A model generated the notes under the pieces. The model was given only the letters and a program-made list of their open reading frames with translations. It was not told where the DNA came from and did not search any database. Shown in pieces: positions 15,556 through 24,590 of a DNA stretch of 64,000 nucleotides (position 1 is its first letter; every line of letters starts with the position of its first letter). The stretch comes from Dehalococcoidia bacterium (GTDB taxonomy: Bacteria; Chloroflexota; Dehalococcoidia; Lucifugimonadales; UBA3495), in NCBI GenBank assembly GCA_022827095.1, contig JAJDTP010000006.1:1-64000 (forward strand). Direction: 5' to 3'. The position numbers and the translations under genes are program-made.

Positions 15556-16425
15556 ATGCCCACTTTCGATTCCGACGGCGTTCGCATTTTCTACCAGTCC
15601 ACCGGCGATGGGTTCCCGCTGATCTGGAGCCACGAGTTTGCCGGCTCCTACGAGAGCTGGGAGCAGCAGGTGCGTTATTTCAGCCACCGCTACCGCGTGA
15701 TCACGTACAACGATCGGGGATATCCGCCGTCTGACGTGCCCAACAATCCTGAGGCGTATTCCCAGGACATCACCATCGAAGACCTGCGCCGGCTCATGGA
15801 CCATCTGGAACTCGAACAGGCGTACATCGGCGGACTGTCCATGGGCGGCAACGTGGCGCTGAATTTTGCCCTGCGTTATCCGGATCGATGCAAAGCTATC
15901 ATCGTTGCATCGGCCGGATCGGGAACCACGCACAACGAGGCATTCCGCACGGGCGGGGAGGCCATGGCCGCTCGCCTGCTGGCCGAAGGAACTCCGCCGG
16001 TAATGAAGGACTACGGCAGCGGGCCGACCCGGGTGCAGCTCCAGCGGAAGGACCCGCGCGGGTACGAGGAGTTCATGCGCCTGCTATTCGGGCACAACGC
16101 CCGAGGCTCGGCCTATACGTTCCGCGGCGTGCAGCTGCGCCGGCCGACCGTTGATCAGTTGATTTCGCAGATGAACCAACTCCAGGTGCCCACGCTGATA
16201 ATGATCGGCGACGAGGACGACCCGTGCGTCGAGCCATCGATCATGATGAAGAGGCACATCCCCCGGAGCGGACTGGCGGTACTGCCGCAGTGCGGCCACG
16301 CCATCAACCTCGAGGAACCCGCGTTGTTCAATCAGCTGGTGGGGGATTTCCTCACCGCCGTTGAGGCGGGGAAATGGGCGGATCACCCGCTGGGCGACAC
16401 GCCGTACAGCACTGGGTCGCGGTAG
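15556..16425 (+). CDS. Alpha/beta hydrolase
   Basis: A 289-residue cytoplasmic hydrolase. The oxyanion strand (PLIWSHEFAGSYESW) and the RVITYNDRGYPPSD segment are followed by the nucleophile elbow GLSMGG (S95). The acid is probably D in IGDEDDP and the histidine lies in QCGHAINLEEP near the C-terminus. Such proteins include 3-oxoadipate enol-lactonase-like and epoxide-type hydrolases; the substrate cannot be read. It follows the Uma2 pair on the same strand after 45 bp, with no clear functional link. Confidence 0.88.
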   Translation: MPTFDSDGVRIFYQSTGDGFPLIWSHEFAGSYESWEQQVRYFSHRYRVITYNDRGYPPSDVPNNPEAYSQDITIEDLRRLMDHLELEQAYIGGLSMGGNVALNFALRYPDRCKAIIVASAGSGTTHNEAFRTGGEAMAARLLAEGTPPVMKDYGSGPTRVQLQRKDPRGYEEFMRLLFGHNARGSAYTFRGVQLRRPTVDQLISQMNQLQVPTLIMIGDEDDPCVEPSIMMKRHIPRSGLAVLPQCGHAINLEEPALFNQLVGDFLTAVEAGKWADHPLGDTPYSTGSR

Positions 16426-16501
16426 GGCCGCCTGCGGGGAGGTCAGCGGCCGCCCGGGCTCCTGTCACAGCCTGGCGAGCGGCTCTTGCCGGTTTGCGGG
16501 C

Positions 16502-17332
16502 CTAGAATTCCACGGGGCGCAGGTAGCTCATGTCCTGCCGACGCTCCAGGTAGCCGGCGCGGGTTTCGTGGCCGTGGGGGAATATCAGGAGGTGTCCCTG
16601 TCGCTCGGCTTCGGCCAGAATGTCGCGCTTCTGATCCAGGGTAGTCTCCGGTTCATAATCGAAGGACGAGATGATGGTCAGGCCCAGGTGATGGGGGGTT
16701 GGGACCAGGTCTCCGAGATAGACCACGCGCTCACCGCCGTAGGCGAACACGGCGATCTGGTGTCCCAGGCAGTGTCCGTCGGTGACCACCAAAGTCAGCC
16801 CGGGGAACAGCTCGGTATCGCCGTCCAGAAGTTCCAATTGCCCGCGGTCGGCGATGGGTGCAAAGTCTTCAACCCGGAACGCCTCGGTGTTGCGCAACGA
16901 AGGGTTGTGGGCATCCTCCCAGGCGGCGCGCTGGACGTAATAGGTCGCTCGTGGAAAGGATGGCACCATGTCGCCGAGGCGGTCCATACGGGTTGACCCG
17001 CCGGCGTGGCTGAAGTGCAGATGGGAGAGCACAACAGCGTCGATATCTCGCGGGCCCACACCCAGCCCCTTGAGGCTCCGCATGAGCCGGCTTGGGACAA
17101 GGCCGTACATTTCCTTGTCGCGATAGTTGTCCTTGGGGCCCACGCCGGTGTCCACGATGATTTTCTTGCCGGCGCACTCGACCAACAGGCAATTCAGCCC
17201 CATGGTCACTCGGTTTTTGCGGTCCGTTGAAACCAGGTTCTCCCACATCATTTTGGGTATTGATCCGAAACTCGATCCGCCGTCGACCTTGAATACTCCG
17301 TCGCTGATAATTTTCGCAGCGCTTACCGTCAT
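16502..17332 (-). CDS. MBL-fold hydrolase with altered metal motif (HLHFSH)
   Basis: A 276-residue protein of the lactonase-like MBL group. The first motif reads VLSHLHFSHAGGS: H104, H106 and H109 are kept, but the usual aspartate (HxHxDH) is serine at residue 108. Other ligands appear present: the histidine in TDGHCLGHQIAV and the aspartate in VVYLGDLVPT. Loss of the aspartate removes a ligand of the second metal, so it may bind one metal or be inactive. The C-terminus (FPHGHETRAGYL) is typical of the group. It is convergent with the alpha/beta hydrolase gene. Confidence 0.85.
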   Translation of the reverse strand: MTVSAAKIISDGVFKVDGGSSFGSIPKMMWENLVSTDRKNRVTMGLNCLLVECAGKKIIVDTGVGPKDNYRDKEMYGLVPSRLMRSLKGLGVGPRDIDAVVLSHLHFSHAGGSTRMDRLGDMVPSFPRATYYVQRAAWEDAHNPSLRNTEAFRVEDFAPIADRGQLELLDGDTELFPGLTLVVTDGHCLGHQIAVFAYGGERVVYLGDLVPTPHHLGLTIISSFDYEPETTLDQKRDILAEAERQGHLLIFPHGHETRAGYLERRQDMSYLRPVEF

Positions 17333-17726
17333 CTCTCAATCGCTCCTGAACATCCGCATTTTTATTGCCGCCCGTTCCCAATCACCGCGTCCGCCTGGTT
17401 GATTATCTCCGCACTGCAAGTGGGTAAGGCTATCGATTGGCCTTATCGGGCCATTCCACAAGTCAATCCGACTGTGCGTGGGGTCGCTACCATGGCGATT
17501 ACTTTACAACTCCCGAAAGAGTTGGTGTCAACCCAAAAAAGCTGATAATTTTGATTGATTTTCGAAATTCTGCCAAACGATACGCAGCCTTGCCCAGGTG
17601 GTGCCCGCCCGGTCCGCGATGGTATGTTTTGCCCGGCGCGACCGGACCTGATCTACGCTCCTTCCCCGGCAGCGATATTGGATCGCGGCCCGATGCGGCT
17701 GCCTGGTACACCGTAGGGACCAGCAA
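17333..17726. other. Spacer without recognised gene
   Basis: This 394-bp divergent spacer separates the MBL gene and the channel gene. I see no tRNA, no strong hairpin and no coding frame with a domain. The stretch 17500-17580 is locally AT-rich and probably holds promoters. Confidence 0.4.
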
Positions 17727-18644
17727 TTGCCTGTGAACGATCCGACCCCTATCCGAGACACGGCGTCACCGACCCTGCGCCGCCGGGTGTTCAATCTGTT
17801 GGATCCTCAGGTCGGTCAACGATTCCGGGGGTTCGCCCTGAGCCAGGATAAGGGCTCATTCCTGGTGGAGTTTGCGTTGGTGGCGGTGGTGGTCATCAAC
17901 TCGACCTCCTTGATACTTTGGACGGTGCCCAGTTTCCGGGCAGATTTCGACGCCTGGTTCCACCTCATCGAGGACATCACCGTGGCGGTGTTTCTGGTGG
18001 AGTACGCTTTGAGGCTGTGGTCCGCGCCGGAAGCGGGTCTGGGCGGGTCGCCGTGGCGACAGCGGTGGCGGTACGTCATTTCGCCGGTGGCTCTGATCGA
18101 CGCCGCAGCCCTGGCGCCGTCGGCGGTGGCCGCCGTATGGCTGCTGGCGACCGGTGGGGGGCCCAACCTCTCCTTCCTCCTGGCCGTCCGTCTCCTTACT
18201 CGCACCATGAAGCTGGCGAGGTACTTCCCCGGCGGGCGCCGGCTGGCCGTCGTGCTGCGTCAGAGGGGGAGCCAGCTGCTGGCCACGCTGGCCGGATTGC
18301 TAGTGCTGTTGGTGGTGGCGGCTGCGCTGATGTACTTCGCCGAAAAAGGGACGCAGTCGGAGGTATTCTCCAGCATACCGGCGGCGATGTGGTGGGCCGT
18401 GGTGACGCTGACGACGGTGGGATATGGTGATCTGGTGCCGGTAACCCTTGCAGGGCGCATGCTGGCTGCCGTCATTGCGCTGCTGGGTATCGGGCTTTTT
18501 GCGCTACCGGCCGGCATCATCAGCGCAGGAATGATGGAGGCTCAGGTGGAGGACGCTGCGAGCGACGGCCGGCTCGCACGTTCAGCCGGCGGCGAGATTT
18601 GCCCCCACTGTGGACAGCCGTTGCCGGAACACCCGCCGGATTAG
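17727..18644 (+). CDS. Six-helix voltage-gated-type potassium channel
   Basis: About 305 residues with six membrane helices. S1 spans about 45-68, S2 76-98, S3 115-138, and S4 carries spaced basic residues (R155, R159, K162, R165). S5 is about 185-204, followed by the pore loop with the selectivity filter TLTTVGYGD (TVGYGD at 230-235) and S6. The cytoplasmic tail ends with ICPHCGQPLPEHPPD, half of a zinc ribbon. The start is a TTG at 17727 with AGGGA upstream; a GTG at 17733 is an alternative. The gene ends 4 bp inside the convergent gltX gene. Confidence 0.88.
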   Translation: MPVNDPTPIRDTASPTLRRRVFNLLDPQVGQRFRGFALSQDKGSFLVEFALVAVVVINSTSLILWTVPSFRADFDAWFHLIEDITVAVFLVEYALRLWSAPEAGLGGSPWRQRWRYVISPVALIDAAALAPSAVAAVWLLATGGGPNLSFLLAVRLLTRTMKLARYFPGGRRLAVVLRQRGSQLLATLAGLLVLLVVAAALMYFAEKGTQSEVFSSIPAAMWWAVVTLTTVGYGDLVPVTLAGRMLAAVIALLGIGLFALPAGIISAGMMEAQVEDAASDGRLARSAGGEICPHCGQPLPEHPPD

Positions 18645-20113
18645 AGGGCGGACAACTTCTCCGCCGCCGCTTCCAGTCGCAGCAGCACGCGCTCCCGGCC
18701 CATCACTTCCATCATTTCGAACAGAGGTGGCGTTGCCGTGCGGCCGGTTATGGCCGACCGGAGCGCGCCGAAGAACTGCCGCCCCGATAATTCCAGGTCC
18801 TTGCCGCTGGCCCTGAGAATATTTTCAAGGTTTTCATGTTGAAATTCGGAGTCCGGGACCGACGCCAGGTCGGACTGGGCCCGCACGATAGCGGCGTGGG
18901 CGCCGGCTGCGTCCATTCCCCTCTGGACGATGCTGGCCGGGTCATAGTCCAGCGTTTCCTCGAAAAGGTAGGAGAGCATCTCGGGAGCGTCGGCCAGGGT
19001 CTTGAGCCGTTCCTGCACCAGCGGCACGATCCGGAGCAGGTAATCGCGGTCGATGGGCAATAAGGGGGCGGGATATTCCTGCTCCAGGAACGGCAGGATG
19101 CGGTCGGCGAGGTCGTCGTTATCGGTTTGGCGAATGTACACGCCGTTCATCCACTGCAATTTGTCCAGGTCGAAGATTGCCGCCGGCTTGCCCACCCGCT
19201 CCAGAGTGAAGTTGTCGCGTATGGTGTCGGCCGTCATGACCTCGGTCTCGCCGTCCAGCGACCACCCGAGGAGGGCCATGAAATTGATCAGGGCCTCGGG
19301 CAGGAAGCCGTCGTCGCGGTATTCCATGAGGGAAGTAGCGCCGTGCCGCTTGGAAAGCTTGGCGCGGTCCGAGCCCAGAATCATGGGCAAGTGGCCGAAG
19401 GCTGGCATGTCGAGGCCAAGGGCGCGGTATAGTTGCACGTGGCGTGGCGTGCTGGGCAGCCACTCTTCGGCCCGGAGCACGTGGGAAATTGCCATGGCAT
19501 GATCATCCACCACGACGGCCATGTGGTACGTGGGAAACCCGTCGGACTTGACCAGAACGAAATCGTCGGTGAGGTCGTTCTGCCATTCGACGTGGCCGCG
19601 TATGGAGTCCTCCACGGAAGTGACGCCGGTCTGGGGCATGGCGAAGCGCAGGACGGAGGGGACGCCCTCCGCCTCTTTGACGCCTCGCTCTGCATCGGAC
19701 AGGTACCGGCAATGGCTGTCGTAGCCCTGCCGTTGCTTGTTGCGGGCCTGCTCCTTGCGCAACTCCGCCACGCGCTCCGGCGGGCAGTAGCAGCGATACG
19801 CGTTGCCCGAAGCGATCAGTCTTTCGGCGGCATCGTGGTAGCGCTGCAGCCGCTCGGACTGGAAGTAGGGACCGTAGGGGCCGCCGACCCGGGGGCCCTC
19901 GTCCCAGTCGATTCCGAGCCATTCCAGCCCGTCCAAAATGTGATCGACCGCGCCTTCGGTGATGCGACCCTGGTCGGTGTCCTCCACCCGAACAACAAAC
20001 TGGCCGCCGTTGCGACGGGCGAACAGCCAGTTGAACATGGCGGTGCGGATATTGCCGATGTGTGGGTTGCCGGTGGGGCTGGGCGCGTAACGAACGCGAA
20101 CGGGCGCGGACAC
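18641..20113 (-). CDS. gltX: Glutamyl-tRNA synthetase
   Basis: A 490-residue class I synthetase that charges tRNA(Glu). It has the N-terminal APSPTGNPHIGN signature (the HIGH motif as HIGN, residues 18-21), KLSKRHG as the KMSKS motif and the usual C-terminal helical anticodon-binding domain. Length is standard. A separate glutaminyl-tRNA synthetase gene lies 118 bp upstream on the same strand, so this enzyme could be discriminating for tRNA(Glu). Confidence 0.95.
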   Translation of the reverse strand: MSAPVRVRYAPSPTGNPHIGNIRTAMFNWLFARRNGGQFVVRVEDTDQGRITEGAVDHILDGLEWLGIDWDEGPRVGGPYGPYFQSERLQRYHDAAERLIASGNAYRCYCPPERVAELRKEQARNKQRQGYDSHCRYLSDAERGVKEAEGVPSVLRFAMPQTGVTSVEDSIRGHVEWQNDLTDDFVLVKSDGFPTYHMAVVVDDHAMAISHVLRAEEWLPSTPRHVQLYRALGLDMPAFGHLPMILGSDRAKLSKRHGATSLMEYRDDGFLPEALINFMALLGWSLDGETEVMTADTIRDNFTLERVGKPAAIFDLDKLQWMNGVYIRQTDNDDLADRILPFLEQEYPAPLLPIDRDYLLRIVPLVQERLKTLADAPEMLSYLFEETLDYDPASIVQRGMDAAGAHAAIVRAQSDLASVPDSEFQHENLENILRASGKDLELSGRQFFGALRSAITGRTATPPLFEMMEVMGRERVLLRLEAAAEKLSAL

Positions 20114-20231
20114 GGCGGTTGGCCTCCTCGTATCGCCGTCCCGGTGGATTCAGCGGCCGTGGGGACGGATCGGTTTGTTCACATGCCGGATGCCGCGGTG
20201 TGGCCCGCAGGCAGGCGGTGTCATTTGTTGA

Positions 20232-21926
20232 TCAGGTGTCTCGTTGGCTGATGCGAGCCCAGGTGTCGCGGAGGGTGGTGGTGCGGTTGAACACCGGGGC
20301 GCCGGGTCGCGAATCGGTGTCGGCGCAGAAGTAGCCCAACCGCTCGAACTGTAGACGGTCGCCTGCTTCCGTCGTAGCCAGCGTGGGTTCGCCCATGGCG
20401 GTGACCGTTTCCAGGGAGTCGTGGTTGATCAGGTCCAGGAAATCGGTTTCGCTTCCGGCGGGATCGGATTCCGTGAAAAGGTTGTCGTAGAGGCGGACTT
20501 CCAGGGGCACGGCGTGAGCGGCCGAGACCCAGTGGATGGTTCCCTGGACCCGACGGCCGTCGGGCGCGTTGCCGCCGCGGCTGTCGGGATCATAGGTGCA
20601 ATGAACCTCGACGATTTCACCCTGCGCATCCTTCACAACGTCGGTGCAGGTGATGAGGCAGGCGTAGCGCAGGCGAACCTCCCGGCCCGGCGCCAGGCGG
20701 TAGAACCGGCGGGGAGGGTCTTCCATGAAGTCATCCCGCTCGATATACACTTCACGACCGAAGGGAACCTGTCGCGTGCCCATGGTTTCGTCTTCGGGGT
20801 TGTTGATGGCCTGGAACTCCTCGCTGCTGTCTTCCGGATAGTTGGTGATCACCAGCTTTAACGGTCGCAGCACGGCCATGCGACGGGGAGCCCGGCGGTT
20901 GAGGTCCTCGCGCAGGCAGTGTTCGAGCAACGCGAGTTCGGTCATGCTGTTGCGTCGGGCCACGCCGACGCGCTCGCACATATCGCGGATCGACTCGGGA
21001 GTGTAGCCGCGGCGGCGGAGGGCGCTCAGTGTCGGCATGCGTGGATCGTCCCAGCCGGCGACGTGGCCCTCTTCAACCAGTTGCCGCAAACGGCGCTTGC
21101 TCATCACCGTATGGGTCAGGTTGAGCCGGGCGAACTCGATCTGTCGGCTGCGGTAGATGCCCAGCACCTCCTGGCACCAATCGTACAGCGGCCGGTGATC
21201 CTCGAACTCCAGGGTGCACAGGGAGTGAGTGATCTCCTCGATGGAATCCGACAATGAGTGGGCGTAGTCGTACATCGGGTAGATGCACCAGTCGTCCCCG
21301 GTGCGGTGGTGCTCGGCGTGGCGGATGCGATATAGGACGGGGTCGCGCATGTTGAGGTTAGGCGACGCCATGTCGATCTTGGCGCGCAGGACGTACTCGC
21401 CATCGGCGAACTCGCCGGCGCGCATCCGACGGAAGATGTCCAGGCTCTCCTCGGGCGGGCGGTCGCGATCGGGGCTCTTCTTGCCGGGCTCGGTGAGGGT
21501 GCCACGGAAGTCCCGGATTTCATCGGCGGTGAGGCTGTCCACGTAGGCGTTGCCGTCGCGGATGAGTTGCTCCGCGTACTCATACAACTGCTCAAAATAG
21601 TCGGAGGCGTAGCAGAGGTTTTCGCCCCAATCGAAGCCCAGCCATTTCACGTCGGCGAGGATCGATTCGACGTACTCGATGTCCTCGCGGGTCGGGTTGG
21701 TGTCGTCGAACCGCATGTGGCAGCGGGCGCCCTGGTACTGCTCGCCGACGCCGAAGTTGAGGCAGATCGACTTGGCGTGACCGATGTGGAGATAGCCGTT
21801 GGGCTCGGGCGGGAACCGGGTGACCACACGGCCGTCGTAGGCGCCGGCGGCCTGGTCCTCATTGATGATGGCGCGAATGAAATCGGAGGGAATATCCCCG
21901 GCTGGGGTGGGTGTGTTAGCGGTCAT
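20232..21926 (-). CDS. glnS: Glutaminyl-tRNA synthetase
   Basis: A 564-residue class Ic enzyme with [20 protein letters not shown] (HIGH at 47-50) and VMSKRRL as the KMSKS motif. The C-terminal two-barrel anticodon domain is recognisable ([20 protein letters not shown] and [12 protein letters not shown]). GlnRS is only present in part of the bacteria, which otherwise make Gln-tRNA through GatCAB, so its presence beside gltX is notable. A TATAAT box lies about 53 bp upstream of the start. Confidence 0.95.
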   Translation of the reverse strand: MTANTPTPAGDIPSDFIRAIINEDQAAGAYDGRVVTRFPPEPNGYLHIGHAKSICLNFGVGEQYQGARCHMRFDDTNPTREDIEYVESILADVKWLGFDWGENLCYASDYFEQLYEYAEQLIRDGNAYVDSLTADEIRDFRGTLTEPGKKSPDRDRPPEESLDIFRRMRAGEFADGEYVLRAKIDMASPNLNMRDPVLYRIRHAEHHRTGDDWCIYPMYDYAHSLSDSIEEITHSLCTLEFEDHRPLYDWCQEVLGIYRSRQIEFARLNLTHTVMSKRRLRQLVEEGHVAGWDDPRMPTLSALRRRGYTPESIRDMCERVGVARRNSMTELALLEHCLREDLNRRAPRRMAVLRPLKLVITNYPEDSSEEFQAINNPEDETMGTRQVPFGREVYIERDDFMEDPPRRFYRLAPGREVRLRYACLITCTDVVKDAQGEIVEVHCTYDPDSRGGNAPDGRRVQGTIHWVSAAHAVPLEVRLYDNLFTESDPAGSETDFLDLINHDSLETVTAMGEPTLATTEAGDRLQFERLGYFCADTDSRPGAPVFNRTTTLRDTWARISQRDT

Positions 21927-21978
21927 GTTCGGGTTGCCTGTTGTGCGGAGTTCGAGGTGCGGTGACGGATACCGTCAA

Positions 21979-21984
21979 ATTATA
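21979..21984 (-). promoter_or_regulatory. -10 box upstream of glnS
   Basis: A consensus TATAAT on the minus strand, preceded by GCGC, 53 bp before the glnS start. No clear -35 element is seen at 16-18 bp. Confidence 0.4.
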
Positions 21985-22190
21985 GCGCACCATCGGGAAC
22001 GCTAAACATGGGGTCTAATGTCTCATTGGCGCCCAGTTCGCGGCGGGCAAACGCCAGGATCAGGATTTACGGAATTTTATGATTTGGCAGGATTGGGAGA
22101 TCTCCATCACAGAACGGTTCCAATCCTGATAATCCCCAAATCTTGAAAATCCGGATTCTGACAGTTTACGCAAGTGGGACGCATGAGAGT

Positions 22191-23156
22191 CTAACGATTG
22201 TTCCCTGGTCGCCCGTGCAGCGTTTCCAGGACCGACGACAGGTCGCCCGGAAGATCGGCGCAATGCTCCATCCACGCGCCGGTGACGGGATGGTGGAAGC
22301 CCAGCCGTGTGGCATGCAAAAACTGCCGGTTTATCAAGGTGCTGGCTTTGCCGTACACGGCGTCGCCCAGCAGCGGGTAGCCCTGATACGCCAGGTGAAC
22401 GCGGATCTGGTGGGTTCGACCCGTTTCGAGAACGAGATTGAGCCGGGTATGCCCCGGTAACTCTTCGAGGGTTTCGTAGTGGGTACGCGCGGCGCGGCCG
22501 CCGGCGTCCACGGCCATCTTCTGACGGTGGCGCGGGTCCCGGGCGATGGGGGCGTCGATGGTTCCGGACTCCGGAGTGACCAGGCCCACGGACACGGCCA
22601 GATATTCCTTGCGGAACTGGCGATCATTCAGCTGCTCGGTGAGGCCCTGGTGGGCAATCTGCGTTTTGGCTACCACCATCAAACCGGAGGTATCGAGGTC
22701 GAGGCGGTGCACGATGCCGGGCCGCAGCTCGCCGCCAATGCCGCGGATGTCAGGGCACCGGGCAAGCAGGGCGTTGACCAGGGTGCCGTCGGGGTGGCCC
22801 GGCCCCGGATGGACGGGCAGGCCCGCCGGCTTGTCCACCACGATCAGGTGCTCGTCCTCGTAAATGGCAGAAACCCGTATGTCCTGCGGGATCAGGTCTT
22901 CGGGAGAGCGGGCCGGCGGGACGTATACGGTAATGGCGTCCCGGGGCCGGACGCGCTGGGAGGGACGGGCGACGTCGCCATTCACGGTGATCAGGCCCTC
23001 GGCGGCCAAGGCCTGGAGGCGGCTTCGGGAAAGGCCGGCGGCAGACAGTTCCGGCAGTTGAGCCAGCCAGGCGTCTAACCTTGATCGTTGAGGTTCCGCG
23101 CTAACGACGAACTCGTACCGGACGCCTGTATCGGATCGGTCTTCACGGGCGCTCAT
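22191..23156 (-). CDS. rluD: Large-subunit rRNA pseudouridine synthase, RluD family
   Basis: A 321-residue enzyme that isomerises uridines in 23S rRNA. An S4 RNA-binding domain (about residues 24-80) precedes the catalytic domain with DEHLIVVDKPAGLPVHPG and the active-site motif VHRLDLDTSG (catalytic D153). The C-terminal motif GRTHQIRVHLAYQGYPLLGD is complete. It lies 14 bp downstream of lspA, the usual gene order. Confidence 0.93.
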   Translation of the reverse strand: MSAREDRSDTGVRYEFVVSAEPQRSRLDAWLAQLPELSAAGLSRSRLQALAAEGLITVNGDVARPSQRVRPRDAITVYVPPARSPEDLIPQDIRVSAIYEDEHLIVVDKPAGLPVHPGPGHPDGTLVNALLARCPDIRGIGGELRPGIVHRLDLDTSGLMVVAKTQIAHQGLTEQLNDRQFRKEYLAVSVGLVTPESGTIDAPIARDPRHRQKMAVDAGGRAARTHYETLEELPGHTRLNLVLETGRTHQIRVHLAYQGYPLLGDAVYGKASTLINRQFLHATRLGFHHPVTGAWMEHCADLPGDLSSVLETLHGRPGNNR

Positions 23157-23170
23157 CGTGCATTTCCTGG

Positions 23171-23779
23171 CTATCCGAGAATCCGTTCGCGGACACCGCA
23201 GTCGGCGCAGCGGGCGCCGTTGGGCAGGCTGATCATCGCGCCGTCGCAGATCGGGCAGGCGGCGTAAGCGGAGGCGCCGGCAGGTTCCGGTTCCGTAGGC
23301 GGGGCCTGGTCACGGTTCAAGACCAGCACCCACGCCAGGATCGCCAGGCCGACGACTATTGACGAGTCGGCGAGGTTGAACACCGGCCACGGTCCGATGT
23401 CGATAAAGTCGGTGACGTGACCCTGCCAGATGCGGTCCACCAGGTTGCCCAGCGCGCCGCCCAGCATCAGTGCGATGCTGGTTCGCATCAGGAGGCCGGG
23501 CCGTTCCTGGGTGCGGTAGATGTATGCCAGCACCGCGACGCCGACCAGGGAGACGATCAGCAGCGGAATGTTGTTGCCCTGGAACAGTCCGAAGGCGCTA
23601 CCGGTGTTCTGTACGTGGGTGAAGCGGAAGAAACCGTAGGCCGGCCAGGAGTAATGCCACTCCAGGGTTTGGCGCACCACGAACTTGGTAAGCTGGTCCA
23701 GCGCGAGAGCCAACGCCGCCAGTTGCAGCAGGGTCCAATCCCGATAGATCGGAGTGCGATCTCTCCGCGGCCGGGACAT
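23171..23779 (-). CDS. lspA: Lipoprotein signal peptidase fused to a C-terminal zinc ribbon
   Basis: Signal peptidase II cleaves prolipoproteins, of which this window encodes several. The four-helix core spans residues 15-155 with the family motifs VQNTGSAFGLFQ, GGALGNLVDRI and FNLADSSIVVG; the catalytic aspartates are D115 and D138. After residue 157 a Pro/Glu/Ala linker leads to a small zinc ribbon, C175-P-I-C178 and C191-A-D-C194, which is not part of usual LspA. The total length, 202 residues, is longer than the typical 150-170 because of it. It sits in a tight run with rluD and a hydrolase. Confidence 0.92.
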   Translation of the reverse strand: MSRPRRDRTPIYRDWTLLQLAALALALDQLTKFVVRQTLEWHYSWPAYGFFRFTHVQNTGSAFGLFQGNNIPLLIVSLVGVAVLAYIYRTQERPGLLMRTSIALMLGGALGNLVDRIWQGHVTDFIDIGPWPVFNLADSSIVVGLAILAWVLVLNRDQAPPTEPEPAGASAYAACPICDGAMISLPNGARCADCGVRERILG

Positions 23780-23782
23780 GGA

Positions 23783-24427
23783 CTACGGCGTGGCCAGATG
23801 GTCCACGAAGAATTGCACCACCTTTTCGGCCATCTGATGCTCCTGCCCCACCCAGAAGTGGTCCGCCCCGGCCACCACGTGATAATCGGCGGGAGGGTCG
23901 AACTTGCCCAGTTGAGCGTCTACGCCGTCGGAGTTGACCAGACGGTCGCGGTCGCCGGTAATAATCATGCGGGGCGTCTTGTCCTTCTGAAGCGGACTGT
24001 CGGTTATCGCCTCGAGAGACGGCGCAACCAGCGCAATGGCCAGGGGCTTCTTGTACAACTGCTTGTGCGAGCAAATCACCCGCGTGCTGAACGAATAGCC
24101 GCCGAGGCCGATCCGGTCGTCGTTGACATCGGGAAGCGCGCCCAGGAAGTCCATCGCCACAAGGGTTTCCTCGTGCTCCTTCTCGCCCTGGGCGTGCTGG
24201 CCCTGGCTGTTGCCGACGCCGCGGAAGTTGAACCGCAGCGAGGCGATGCCGGCGTCGGCCAAGCCGAAGGTCACGGCAACCACCACGTTGTTGTCCATGC
24301 TGCCGCCGTGCAGGGGATGGGGGTGGCACATCACCACGCCGGGAAACGGCCCCTCACCGTCCGGCAAAGCGATGATGCCTTCGAAGGTCATGCCTTTCGC
24401 TATGAAACTGACCGCGCTCTGTCGCAT
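23783..24427 (-). CDS. Dienelactone hydrolase-like alpha/beta hydrolase
   Basis: A 214-residue protein with GGAGG seven bases before the start at 24427. The order CHPHPLHGGSMDNNVV, ASLRFNFRGVGNSQG and LGGYSFSTRV matches the short alpha/beta hydrolases of the KTN/YsgA-like group, with the probable nucleophile serine in GGYSFS, an acid in ITGDRDRLVN and a histidine in AGADHFWVG. Its stop is 3 bp from the lspA start, so co-transcription is likely. An antisense frame would extend it by 379 residues upstream, but that part is the shadow of the threonine aldolase gene. Confidence 0.88.
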   Translation of the reverse strand: MRQSAVSFIAKGMTFEGIIALPDGEGPFPGVVMCHPHPLHGGSMDNNVVVAVTFGLADAGIASLRFNFRGVGNSQGQHAQGEKEHEETLVAMDFLGALPDVNDDRIGLGGYSFSTRVICSHKQLYKKPLAIALVAPSLEAITDSPLQKDKTPRMIITGDRDRLVNSDGVDAQLGKFDPPADYHVVAGADHFWVGQEHQMAEKVVQFFVDHLATP

Positions 24428-24523
24428 GTTGCCGCCTCCGGCCGGGTTTGTGCTGGCCTTGCAAGTGGAAACATGATAGCAGGTTACCGTGATTGATGGC
24501 CCGGAAGTCGTGATGGCTGGTTG

Positions 24524-24532
24524 TGCTAGAAT
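24524..24532 (+). promoter_or_regulatory. Extended -10 promoter of the threonine aldolase gene
   Basis: TGCTAGAAT (TG-N-TAGAAT) lies 59 bp upstream of the start codon, in the divergent spacer with the hydrolase gene. Confidence 0.4.
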
Positions 24533-24590
24533 GGCGCTGGCCCGAGATTCTCGAGGCCAAACCGGGATTTCTACCGATTCAGGAGGCTTC

